Source: Enterovirga sp. (GTDB lineage Bacteria > Pseudomonadota > Alphaproteobacteria > Rhizobiales > Beijerinckiaceae). Taken from it: DNA of 10,246 nt. The translations under genes were made by a program, and so were the position numbers. Position 1 is the first letter of the stretch. Each line of letters begins with the position of its first letter. The notes beneath the pieces were generated by a model. The model saw nothing but the letters and a program-made list of their open reading frames with translations. It had not been told where the DNA came from and did not search any database. Location: the NCBI GenBank assembly GCA_028290385.1, contig JAQGJZ010000078.1:1-10246 (forward strand). Direction: 5' to 3'. Below, piece after piece: positions 1 through 5,971 of this stretch.

Positions 1-110
1 AAGTTGACGGTCTTCTTGACCAGCCGCAGTCCCAGGACGCGGGTGTAGAAGTCCAGATTGCGGCGGGCGGGACCAGCGATTGCGGTCACGTGGTGGATGC
101 CGTTCGTCAT
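1..110 (-). CDS. VOC/glyoxalase-family ring-cleaving dioxygenase-like protein, N-terminal fragment
   Basis: Reading left from an ATG at 110-108, 36 codons are visible before the window ends. The peptide begins [13 protein letters not shown] and continues with a segment containing [19 protein letters not shown]. This is the first beta-alpha-beta unit of the vicinal-oxygen-chelate fold. In this family His7 of the HHVTA motif is a metal ligand, and the Y-x-x-V-L-G-L segment follows it. The match is closest to the two-module extradiol dioxygenase-like proteins of the PcpA/LinE/MhqO type, which often lack a proven substrate. A weak purine-rich stretch (GAGAAG on the minus strand) lies about 9 nt before the ATG. 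The gene is divergent from the lytic transglycosylase. The rest of the protein, and therefore its activity, is outside the window. Family membership is fairly sure; substrate is unknown. Confidence 0.82.
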   Translation of the reverse strand, partial: MTNGIHHVTAIAGPARRNLDFYTRVLGLRLVKKTVN

Positions 111-248
111 TGGCGCGCTTCTCGACAGCATTGAGGCTCGACCCAGAAGTAGGACGACCTTGGCCGCGGCGCAGCACCTGGTTGATTGCGCGCGTGCAAA
201 CGAACCTTGGCCGCGATCATTGAGCGAAGCGGCACGGCTCTCTGGGGC

Positions 249-270
249 AAAAAAGCAGAGATAACTCTGC
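249..270 (-). terminator. Inverted repeat plus T-run: terminator-like or operator element
   Basis: The plus strand carries GCAGAG at 255-260, ATAA, then CTCTGC at 265-270. This is a perfect 6-bp inverted repeat around a 4-nt loop. It is preceded by six A (249-254), so on the minus strand the hairpin is followed directly by TTTTTT, the layout of an intrinsic terminator. It lies about 140 nt upstream of the minus-strand dioxygenase-like gene and has no gene immediately before it on that strand. It would therefore act inside a leader or stop spurious antisense transcripts. The stem is short and only half GC, so an operator palindrome for a dimeric regulator is an equally good reading. Confidence 0.45.
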
Positions 271-322
271 CATCTCCCATCCGGTTCCAAAAAATCTTTG
301 TCCGGTCGCATTCCAGCCACAA

Positions 323-340
323 GCCCCGGCGAAAGGGGGC
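323..340 (+). other. GC-rich leader hairpin with GAAA tetraloop
   Basis: GCCCC (323-327) can pair with GGGGC (336-340), and C330 with G335 closes a GAAA tetraloop, leaving a GG bulge at 328-329. If transcribed it would lie about 43 nt before the transglycosylase ATG and leave the ribosome-binding site free. In GC-rich DNA such stems arise often by chance, so I give it little weight. Confidence 0.25.
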
Positions 341-382
341 CCGTCGGCGGCCCAACTTCGGGCGGAGCTGATCGGAGGTGAA

Positions 383-1606
383 ATGCAGGTTCGGACCGAG
401 GCGACATCCACGAAGGCAATCGAGCTCGATCTGGACACGCAAGATCCCGTTCTTTGGCTGAAGGCCCGCGGGCCCGGCCGTCGTCGCCTGAGCACGATGC
501 TCGACACGATTGATCGGGCAGGCACCCGCGTCGGACGCGTCACGGCCGTGGTGAGCTTCGGCCTTATTGCCTGCAGCGCGGTGCCGAATTCGGCCTTGGC
601 GCCGTTCGGAACCGCCCATGCGGCCGGCGAGCGCTTCACGCTCCAGCCCGTCTTCCCGGCGCTGATCGAACATTTGACCGAGCCGACCGAGAACGGCATC
701 GAGCCGGGTCGCCCCGTGCAGGGCCACAGCATCGCGGTCGCGATCCCTCCCGGCGTGACCCTTCGGGCCGCCGAGGGCGCCCCCGAGGTGTCGGCCGCGA
801 GCGTCAACCGCCCGGGAGAGGTCGTGAGCCCGGCCTCGAGCGGCACGCCTGACCTCAGCGTCGCCACGGTCGGTGCGCACGAGATCCAGAGCCCGAGCTT
901 CGAAGAGCGCCGCGACGAGGCCGAGGAATTCCTCCGCTTCGGGTCCCGCGAGCTGCCGCGAAGCCTCGTAGAAACCATCGTCAAGGCCGCGCTCGCGACG
1001 GAGGTCGACCCGATTTACCTGATGGCGCTGGCCGACAAGGAATCGAGCTTCCGCCCGCAGGTGAAGGCGTCCACGTCGAGCGCCGAAGGGCTGTTTCAGT
1101 TCATCGAGCGGACCTGGCTCGACACGGTGAAGACTTTTGGGCCGAAGCATGGGCTCAAGGCTGAGGCCGCCCTCGTGGAGACCGTCGACGACAAGCCGAC
1201 GATCACGGACGAGGCCGAGCGCACCCGCGTGCTCAACCTGCGCCGGGACCCCTATATCGCGGCCGTAATGGCGGCCGAGATGCTGCGCCGCGACGCTTCC
1301 CTGATTGGGCTGAAGATCGGCCGCGAGCTCAACGCGACCGAGATGTACCTCGCGCACTTCCTGGGGCTCGACGGTGCCGCCCGCTTCATCGCCATGAAGG
1401 GCGCGAAGACCGCGAAGAGCGCCACGGCCGCCTTCCCGGCCGCCGCGAAGGCCAATGCCTCGATCTTCTTCGAGCGTGGCAAGAAGGGGCGCCGCAAGGG
1501 CCTCTCGATCCCGGAGGTCTATGCCAAGATCGACCAGATGATCGATGCGCGGCTGGAGCTGTTCCGGCCCGTGAAGGGCATGGCCGCAATCCGCACGGAC
1601 GGCTGA
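383..1606 (+). CDS. SLT-type lytic transglycosylase domain protein
   Basis: A 407-residue protein with a C-terminal lysozyme-like transglycosylase domain at about residues 195-335, predicted to cleave peptidoglycan glycan strands in the periplasm. Visible SLT motifs are the catalytic Glu220 in ALADKESSF, the AEGLFQF segment (234-240), and YLAHFLG (322-328), the usual third motif. Residues 82-190 are a Pro/Ala/Ser/Glu-rich, probably disordered linker, and the basic tail after 340 is lysine- and arginine-rich. The ATG at 383 has GGAGGTG just upstream, with 4 nt between GGAGG and the start, rather tight. The export signal is odd: a hydrophobic stretch (about 53-64) begins only after some 50 residues. 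It contains a lipobox-like LIAC (Cys64) and is followed by an AHA-A site (78-81). A start at Met39 (position 497) would give a conventional signal peptide. Convergent with the alcohol dehydrogenase. Domain sure; export mode and true start uncertain. Confidence 0.88.
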   Translation: MQVRTEATSTKAIELDLDTQDPVLWLKARGPGRRRLSTMLDTIDRAGTRVGRVTAVVSFGLIACSAVPNSALAPFGTAHAAGERFTLQPVFPALIEHLTEPTENGIEPGRPVQGHSIAVAIPPGVTLRAAEGAPEVSAASVNRPGEVVSPASSGTPDLSVATVGAHEIQSPSFEERRDEAEEFLRFGSRELPRSLVETIVKAALATEVDPIYLMALADKESSFRPQVKASTSSAEGLFQFIERTWLDTVKTFGPKHGLKAEAALVETVDDKPTITDEAERTRVLNLRRDPYIAAVMAAEMLRRDASLIGLKIGRELNATEMYLAHFLGLDGAARFIAMKGAKTAKSATAAFPAAAKANASIFFERGKKGRRKGLSIPEVYAKIDQMIDARLELFRPVKGMAAIRTDG

Positions 1607-1607
1607 G

Positions 1608-2765
1608 CTAGAGCCGGCCGTCGTAGGCGGCCCGGAAGAGAGCGAGCGCGGCCTCGCGGTCGAGCGGCACGGGGTTGCCGCCGGCCGTCGGATCCTGCGG
1701 CGCCATGGCGGCGACCAGATCCGCCCGCGCATCGTCGACGCCGAAATCGCGCAGCGTGTGCGGCACGCCGACCCGCTCGCGCAGGGCCAGCACCCACTCC
1801 ATAAACCCGGCGAACCCGCCCGGGATGCCGAGATAGGCCGCCACGCGGCCGATCCGCTCCTCGATCGCCGGCCGGTTGAAGGCCAGCACGTAGGGCATGA
1901 ACACGGCATTCGTCATGCCGTGATGCGTGTCGTAGAGCGCGCCGACCGGGTGGGACAGCGCGTGGATCGCGCCGAGCCCCTTCTGGAACGCGGTCGCGCC
2001 CATGGCCGCCGCCGCCATCATGTCCGCCCGGGCATCGAGGTCGCGTCCGTCCGCCACCGCGCGCGCGAGAGCCTCCTTGACGAGCCGCATGCCCTCGGCC
2101 GCGATGCCGTCCGCCATTGGGTGAAAGCCCGGCGCGCAATACGCTTCCAGGCAATGCGCGAGCGCGTCCATGCCGGTTCCGGCCGTGATGGCCGGCGGCA
2201 TGCCGATCGTCAGCTCGGGATCGCAGATCGTGATCGCCGGCATCATCTTCGGGTGAAAAATCACCTTCTTGGTATGGGTCGCCTCGTCCGTGATCACGCC
2301 GGCGCGGCCGACCTCCGATCCGGTCCCGGCCGTCGTCGGCACCGCGACGATCGGGGCGATCCCGTTCGGGTCGGCGCGCGTCCACCAATCGCCGACATCC
2401 TCGAAATCCCACATCGGCCGGGTCTGGCCGGCCATGAAGGCGACGACCTTGCCGGCATCGAGCGCCGAGCCGCCGCCGAACGCGACGACGCCGTCATGCC
2501 CGCCCTGCCGCAGGGCCGCGATGCCGGCCTCCACGTTCGCGGCGACCGGGTTCGGCTTGATGTCCGAGAACACGGCCCGGCCGAGCCCGGCCGCGTCCAG
2601 CGCCGCGAGCGCCGATTCTACGATCGGCATGGTCGCGAGGCGCGGATCGGTGACCAGCAGCGGCCGGGACATGCCGGCCGCGCGCACCGCCTCCGCCAGC
2701 TCCGCGATTCGGCCTGCGCCGAAGCGGACCGACGTCGGAAAATTCCAGTTCGCACGTTGGAGCAT
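1608..2765 (-). CDS. Iron-containing (group III) alcohol dehydrogenase
   Basis: A 385-residue NAD(P)-dependent alcohol/aldehyde oxidoreductase of the Fe-ADH family, normal full length. The N-terminal nucleotide-binding half shows the F-G-x-G start motif (about 15-18), GGGSALDAGK at 97-106 and TTAGTGSE at 144-151. The C-terminal helical half has the expected metal ligands Asp200 and His204 (GMDALAH), His268 (GAIHALSHP) and His282 (THHG). The ATG at 2765-2763 is clear, but the upstream ribosome-binding site is weak. It lies on the same strand as the phosphonate genes, separated from them by the toxin-antitoxin pair. Known relatives include PhpC, which reduces phosphonoacetaldehyde to hydroxyethylphosphonate. 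Here the enzyme may interconvert those two compounds, joining hydroxyethylphosphonate to the AEP route. That is inference from context: the family is broad (1,2-diol, butanol, 4-hydroxybutyrate and other substrates), and sequence alone does not fix the substrate. Confidence 0.92.
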   Translation of the reverse strand: MLQRANWNFPTSVRFGAGRIAELAEAVRAAGMSRPLLVTDPRLATMPIVESALAALDAAGLGRAVFSDIKPNPVAANVEAGIAALRQGGHDGVVAFGGGSALDAGKVVAFMAGQTRPMWDFEDVGDWWTRADPNGIAPIVAVPTTAGTGSEVGRAGVITDEATHTKKVIFHPKMMPAITICDPELTIGMPPAITAGTGMDALAHCLEAYCAPGFHPMADGIAAEGMRLVKEALARAVADGRDLDARADMMAAAAMGATAFQKGLGAIHALSHPVGALYDTHHGMTNAVFMPYVLAFNRPAIEERIGRVAAYLGIPGGFAGFMEWVLALRERVGVPHTLRDFGVDDARADLVAAMAPQDPTAGGNPVPLDREAALALFRAAYDGRL

Positions 2766-2782
2766 GGCAGGGTCCGGGTGAT

Positions 2783-2811
2783 TTGACGGTCTGACGGGCT
2801 GTGCTTAGCTA
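2783..2811 (+). promoter_or_regulatory. Candidate promoter for the toxin-antitoxin pair
   Basis: TTGACG at 2783-2788 is a good -35 match. At 17-bp spacing the -10 position falls on TAGCTA (2806-2811), a poor match that lies inside the first palindromic repeat. A start point here would leave a leader of roughly 20 nt before the antitoxin ATG, and a repressor on the repeats would cover the promoter, as in autoregulated type II systems. The weak -10 keeps confidence low. Confidence 0.35.
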
Positions 2812-2823
2812 AGGCTTAGCTAA
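2803..2823. repeat. Tandem palindromic repeats, probable antitoxin operator
   Basis: The 10-mer GCTTAGCTAA occurs twice, at 2803-2812 and 2814-2823, so the copies are 11 bp apart, about one helical turn. Each contains the perfect 8-bp palindrome TTAGCTAA (2805-2812 and 2816-2823); the first extends to the 10-bp palindrome CTTAGCTAAG. This AT-rich pair stands out in GC-rich DNA. It lies 17 bp before the antitoxin ATG and 37 bp from the divergent dehydrogenase start. Phd/YefM antitoxins are known to bind tandem palindromes cooperatively as dimers, so this is the expected place and form for their operator. Binding could also affect the divergent dehydrogenase. Confidence 0.7.
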
Positions 2824-2840
2824 ACCGGGTGGCGGGCAAC

Positions 2841-3101
2841 ATGGCGGTTTTCACCATCCATGAGGCGAAGACGAACCTGTCGAAGCTCATCGCACAGGCG
2901 GAGGCCGGCGAGGAGGTCGTGATCGCGCGCGGCCGTGAGCCGGTGGTCAGGTTGACGCCGGTCGCGCCCCGGCTCGAGCGGCGGATCCTCGGGCGGCTGC
3001 AGGGACAGGCAACGCTGCCCGACGCGGTTTTCTTCGACCCGCTTCCAGAAGACGAGCTGCGCCTGTGGGAGGGCTTGGGGGAGGAGCAGTTGGAGCCGTG
3101 A
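2841..3101 (+). CDS. Phd/YefM-family antitoxin of a type II toxin-antitoxin pair
   Basis: An 86-residue protein starting MAVFTIHEAKTNLSKLI, typical of the Phd/YefM fold: an N-terminal DNA-binding and dimerisation domain (about 1-50, including GEEVVIARGREPVVRLTPV). A flexible acidic tail (FDPLPEDELRLWEG, about 65-78) is the kind that wraps around and blocks a PIN toxin. I chose the ATG at 2841 because it gives the standard family N-terminus; an in-frame GTG at 2829 would add four residues. GGTGG at 2828-2832 can serve as ribosome-binding site. The stop overlaps the toxin start in GTGA, so the two are translationally coupled. Together with the toxin the protein probably represses its own promoter through the tandem palindromes at 2803-2823. 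Family assignment is firm; the autoregulation is inferred. Confidence 0.9.
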   Translation: MAVFTIHEAKTNLSKLIAQAEAGEEVVIARGREPVVRLTPVAPRLERRILGRLQGQATLPDAVFFDPLPEDELRLWEGLGEEQLEP

Positions 3102-3484
3102 GGCTGCTCATCGACACCCACGCCTGGGCCTGGGCGGTGGACGGCGACCCGCGGCTTTCCGTGCGGGCCCGTGCGTTGATTGCAGACCCCGCGACCGAGC
3201 TGATCGTCAGCGCCGTCGTGCCGTGGGAGCTCGCGACCAAGTTCCGGGTCGGGAAATGGGCGCAGGCCGAAGCGATCCTGCGCGACCTCGATGCCGCTCT
3301 CGACCAGCCGAATGTGCGCCCGCTCGGAATCAGCCATGCCCATGCCAAGCGGGCCGGTCTGCTCGCGTTTCCCAATCGCGACCCGTTCGACCGCATTCTC
3401 GCGGCCCAGGCCGAGTTGGAAGGCCTGGCGCTGATGACCGCCGACAGCGTGTTTGGGCAGGGCGGAATCGAGGTGGTGTGGTGA
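3098..3484 (+). CDS. vapC: VapC-family PIN-domain ribonuclease toxin
   Basis: A 128-residue PIN-domain protein, normal length for a VapC toxin, which is a magnesium-dependent endoribonuclease that usually cuts tRNA or rRNA. The acidic active-site residues are in place: Asp6 (LLIDTHAW), Glu44 (VPWELATK), Asp95 and Asp98 (NRDPFDRILAAQA) and Asp116 (LMTADSVF). The start is the GTG at 3098, which overlaps the antitoxin stop (GTGA); it gives the canonical N-terminus MRLLIDTHAW and has GGAGGAG at 3080-3086. A longer in-frame reading from 3065 would add a Gly-rich leader unlike the family. The gene ends 10 bp from the stop of the convergent PLP enzyme. Nothing suggests it is broken. The RNA target cannot be read from the sequence. 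Confidence 0.92.
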   Translation: MRLLIDTHAWAWAVDGDPRLSVRARALIADPATELIVSAVVPWELATKFRVGKWAQAEAILRDLDAALDQPNVRPLGISHAHAKRAGLLAFPNRDPFDRILAAQAELEGLALMTADSVFGQGGIEVVW

Positions 3485-3494
3485 CACCCGGCGA

Positions 3495-4847
3495 TCACCC
3501 GGCCGCGATGGCCGCGTCGATGATGGCGAGCGCGCCCATCATCTCCGATTCCGTCACGACAAGGGGAGGGGTGAGCGTGAGCACGTTCCCCATCGTGGTC
3601 TTGAACGACAAGCCCGCATCGAGGCAGCGGTAGAGCACCGCTTCGGCGAGGTCGCCGTCAGGCTCCTTGGTGTCGCGGTCGCGGACGAGCTCGATGCCGA
3701 GCACCAGCCCGCGCCCGCGCACGTCGCCGATGGCGGGGTGGCGGGCCTTCATGTCCTCCATGCGGGCGAGGGCGGCCGTTCCGACCCGGGCGGCGTTTCC
3801 GGCCAGGTCCTCGTCCTCGATCACCGCGATGGTTTCGAGCGCGGCCCGGGTCGTCACCGGGTTCTTCTCGTGCGTGTAGTGCCCGAAAGCCCAGGCGCCC
3901 CCGAGATCGAGCTCCGGGCGGGCGATCACGGCCGCGATCGGCAGGATGCCGCCGCCGAGCGCCTTGCCCAGCACCAGGATATCCGGCGCAACGCCGTCGT
4001 GATCGCAGGCGAACATGCGCCCGGTCTTGCCGAGCCCGGTCGGGATCTCGTCGAAGATCAGCAAAACGCCGTGGCGGTCGCAGATCCGGCGCACCTCGGC
4101 CCAGAACCCCTGCGGCGGGAGGTAGGGCACGGCGCGCGTCGGCTCGGCGACGAAGCAGGCAACGTCCGTGTCGTGCGACAGGACGTAGTCGATCATGCGG
4201 GCGCAGGCCGCGCCGCTCTCCTGCGGGCTCGCCGTGCCGTAGGGGCAGCGATAGCCCCCGAAGGGCGCGACCTGCATGGCGCCCGCGACGAGCGGGGCGG
4301 CCGGGCCCGACCGGAACAGCACCTCGCCGGACAGGGCCGAGGCGCCGAAGCCGGCGCCGTGAAACGCATCCCAGAAAGACAGGGTCTTGTGGCGCCCGGT
4401 GGCTGTGCGGGCGAGTTTCACCGCGACCTCGATCGCGTCCGAGCCGCCGGTCGTGAACAGCACCTTGGACAGCGTGCCCGGCGCGATCGCGGCGAGCTTC
4501 TCGGCAAGCTCCAGCGCCGGCCGGCAGGCATAGCGGCGCGGCGCGAAGGGCAGCGAATCCATCTGCTCGGCGATCGCCCGCTTCACGCGCGGGTGGCCGT
4601 AGCCGATGTGGTGGACGTTGTTGCCGTGAAAATCCATGTAGCGCCGGCCCGCCACGTCCTCGATCCAGATCCCCTCGGCCTTCGCGATCCCATTGAGGCA
4701 GGGTGTGGAGACGGATTGGTGCAGAAACGCGTCGGCATCCCGGGCGAGCAGGTGGCGGGTGTCCCCGTCGAGCGCGCGGGCCTGCCACGCGGCCCGGCGG
4801 TCGGTCAGGTTCGTATCGCTTTCGGATTCCGCGACGGCGCGCAGCAT
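3495..4847 (-). CDS. pbfA: PLP-dependent class III aminotransferase-fold enzyme, probable (R)-1-hydroxy-2-aminoethylphosphonate ammonia-lyase (PbfA-like)
   Basis: A 450-residue fold-type I PLP enzyme, full length. Visible elements: FHGNNVHHIGYGHP (73-86), the phosphate-binding TTGGSDAIE (132-140), FWDAFHG (158-164), Asp266 in IFDEIPTGLGKTG contacting the pyridine nitrogen, Lys295 in LGKALGGG as Schiff-base lysine, and HYTHEKNP (323-330). The FHGN segment and DEIPTGLGKTG in place of the usual DEVQTGFGRTG recall the PbfA group, which eliminates ammonia from (R)-1-hydroxy-AEP to give phosphonoacetaldehyde. A true transaminase acting on AEP or another amine is the main alternative; databases usually label such proteins only as aspartate aminotransferase family. 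Its ATG shares one base with the stop of the FAD oxidoreductase gene (TGATG), so the two are co-translated. The locus supports a phosphonate role strongly; the exact reaction is inferred. Confidence 0.85.
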   Translation of the reverse strand: MLRAVAESESDTNLTDRRAAWQARALDGDTRHLLARDADAFLHQSVSTPCLNGIAKAEGIWIEDVAGRRYMDFHGNNVHHIGYGHPRVKRAIAEQMDSLPFAPRRYACRPALELAEKLAAIAPGTLSKVLFTTGGSDAIEVAVKLARTATGRHKTLSFWDAFHGAGFGASALSGEVLFRSGPAAPLVAGAMQVAPFGGYRCPYGTASPQESGAACARMIDYVLSHDTDVACFVAEPTRAVPYLPPQGFWAEVRRICDRHGVLLIFDEIPTGLGKTGRMFACDHDGVAPDILVLGKALGGGILPIAAVIARPELDLGGAWAFGHYTHEKNPVTTRAALETIAVIEDEDLAGNAARVGTAALARMEDMKARHPAIGDVRGRGLVLGIELVRDRDTKEPDGDLAEAVLYRCLDAGLSFKTTMGNVLTLTPPLVVTESEMMGALAIIDAAIAAG

Positions 4848-5971
4848 CACAGGTCCAGCTCCTCGACCACGTCCTCCGCCACCGCAAAGGCGCAGGACAT
4901 CCCCGCCCCGGTCGCGACCGTGACGACCCGGATTTCGGGACAGGGTGCCGCAACCACCACGGGGGCGGCGGCCGAGGAGGCGTAGGTGCCGGTCCAGCGC
5001 TCGACCACGGCCGGCGCCTCCCCCAGCAACTCGGCGTATTCGGCGAGGATCATGCGGTCGATAGCCTCGTCCGCGAACGGGTCCGGCGTCGAGTCGTAGG
5101 TGTGCGAATCGCCGACCACGCAGGTGCCGTCGCGGGAGGCGGCGACGATCAGGTGGATGCCAGCCGCGAGCTGCGGACCGGCCTCCCGTTCGAGCCGCGA
5201 TCGGAGGGCTGCGGCCTCGGGCAGGTCGGCGAAGCCACCATAGCGGATCAGGGACAGGTCGCTCATCAGCACATGCGGCAGCACCGGCCTGTCTGGGCGC
5301 ACGCGCAGCATCTGCAGCTTGCAGCGGGTGAGCCCGTAGGGCGCGAGCGCGTCCGGAAACAGCGTCGTCGAATCGTCGCCCGGCGCCACCACGATCCGGC
5401 GCGCCCGGATCGGGCCGCGGCTGGTCAGGAGCTCGCCCGGCCCGGCCGCGGTCACGGCCGTCTGCCACAGGAACGTCACCCCGAACGCGGCCGCAAGATA
5501 GGCGGCGAGGCGGGGCAGGGCGTCGCGCGGTTCGATGCGGATCTCGTGCGGGCTGAGGAGCCCGGCCGAGACGCCTGGCGCAAGCTGCGGAAACCGCGCC
5601 GCGGCCTCGCGGCCGGTGAGGAGGGAGCAGCCATCGCCCATCGGCCCCGCCGCGAAAGCCTCGACCAGCGCCGCTGCCTCCGGCCGCCGCGCCGCGGTGA
5701 GCATGCCGCGCTGGTGGATGGCGATTCCGGCCGCCTCGGCGAGCTCCAGCCAGATGTCGCGCGAGCGCCGGGCGCGGCCCCACATGGCGCCCTCCGCCTG
5801 ACCGGACACGGTGACGAAGCCGAAATTGCGGACCGACGCGCCGTTCGCGCGGGCGTCGCGATCGACCACCACGACCCGCAGCCCGCGCCTCGCACAGGCC
5901 AGCGCATGCGCGAGCCCGACGATGCCGGCCCCGACGATTGCGACGTCGCATGGTGCGTCGGGCCCGGTCAC
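4847..5971 (-). CDS. FAD-dependent oxidoreductase of phosphonate clusters (TIGR03364-like), probable AEP/N-methyl-AEP oxidase
   Basis: A 374-residue DAO-fold flavoprotein. The N-terminal dinucleotide-binding motif is VAIVGAGIVGLAHA (10-23, GxGxxG at 14-19), with Asp37 closing the second strand as the ribose contact. GASVRNFGF (44-52) follows in the substrate/FAD region. Other landmarks are IRYGGF (242-247), GDSHTYD (287-293) and the C-terminal FAD-binding ATGAGMSCAFAVAED (353-367). Such enzymes recur beside AEP genes. Studied members (named PbfC and PbfD in the literature) oxidise N-methyl-AEP, and some plain AEP, to phosphonoacetaldehyde with release of the amine and reduction of oxygen. They thus can replace the transaminase PhnW. 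The start is a GTG at 5971-5969 overlapping the permease stop (GTGA); no downstream ATG keeps the nucleotide motif. Cytoplasmic, no signal. Family firm; preferred substrate (AEP, N-methyl-AEP or other) unknown. Confidence 0.88.
   Translation of the reverse strand: MTGPDAPCDVAIVGAGIVGLAHALACARRGLRVVVVDRDARANGASVRNFGFVTVSGQAEGAMWGRARRSRDIWLELAEAAGIAIHQRGMLTAARRPEAAALVEAFAAGPMGDGCSLLTGREAAARFPQLAPGVSAGLLSPHEIRIEPRDALPRLAAYLAAAFGVTFLWQTAVTAAGPGELLTSRGPIRARRIVVAPGDDSTTLFPDALAPYGLTRCKLQMLRVRPDRPVLPHVLMSDLSLIRYGGFADLPEAAALRSRLEREAGPQLAAGIHLIVAASRDGTCVVGDSHTYDSTPDPFADEAIDRMILAEYAELLGEAPAVVERWTGTYASSAAAPVVVAAPCPEIRVVTVATGAGMSCAFAVAEDVVEELDL

Larger units (their letters stand above)
111..382. other. 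Divergent intergenic region (272 bp)
   Basis: No credible gene is seen here. Short open frames exist, but they have TTG-type starts, no ribosome-binding site and basic, composition-driven translations. The stretch is less GC-rich than its surroundings between about 249 and 300, which suits a two-way promoter region, but I found no convincing -35/-10 pair on either strand. It contains the inverted repeat with T-run at 249-270 and a GC-rich hairpin at 323-340, listed separately. A GGAGGTG ribosome-binding site at 374-380 serves the transglycosylase. Confidence 0.7.

Noticed and set aside
186..371. A 61-codon plus-strand frame in the divergent intergenic region
   Set aside because: TTG start, no ribosome-binding site, basic translation without similarity that I recognise, and it runs through the hairpin at 249-270.
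107..1909. A 600-codon open frame on the minus strand across the transglycosylase and the end of the dehydrogenase
   Set aside because: It is antisense to a gene with clear SLT motifs, its translation is rich in Arg/Gly/Ala with no recognisable domain, and long antisense frames are common in very GC-rich DNA.
3453..4985. A 510-codon plus-strand open frame over the PLP enzyme gene
   Set aside because: Low-complexity Arg/Gly/His/Asp-rich translation with no domain, opposite a gene with intact catalytic motifs; a compositional shadow.
4848..5951. N-terminal extension of the PLP enzyme reading (818 codons in the same frame)
   Set aside because: The upstream part is arginine-rich out-of-frame translation of the FAD oxidoreductase gene. 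The true start is the ATG at 4847, coupled to the FAD gene stop.
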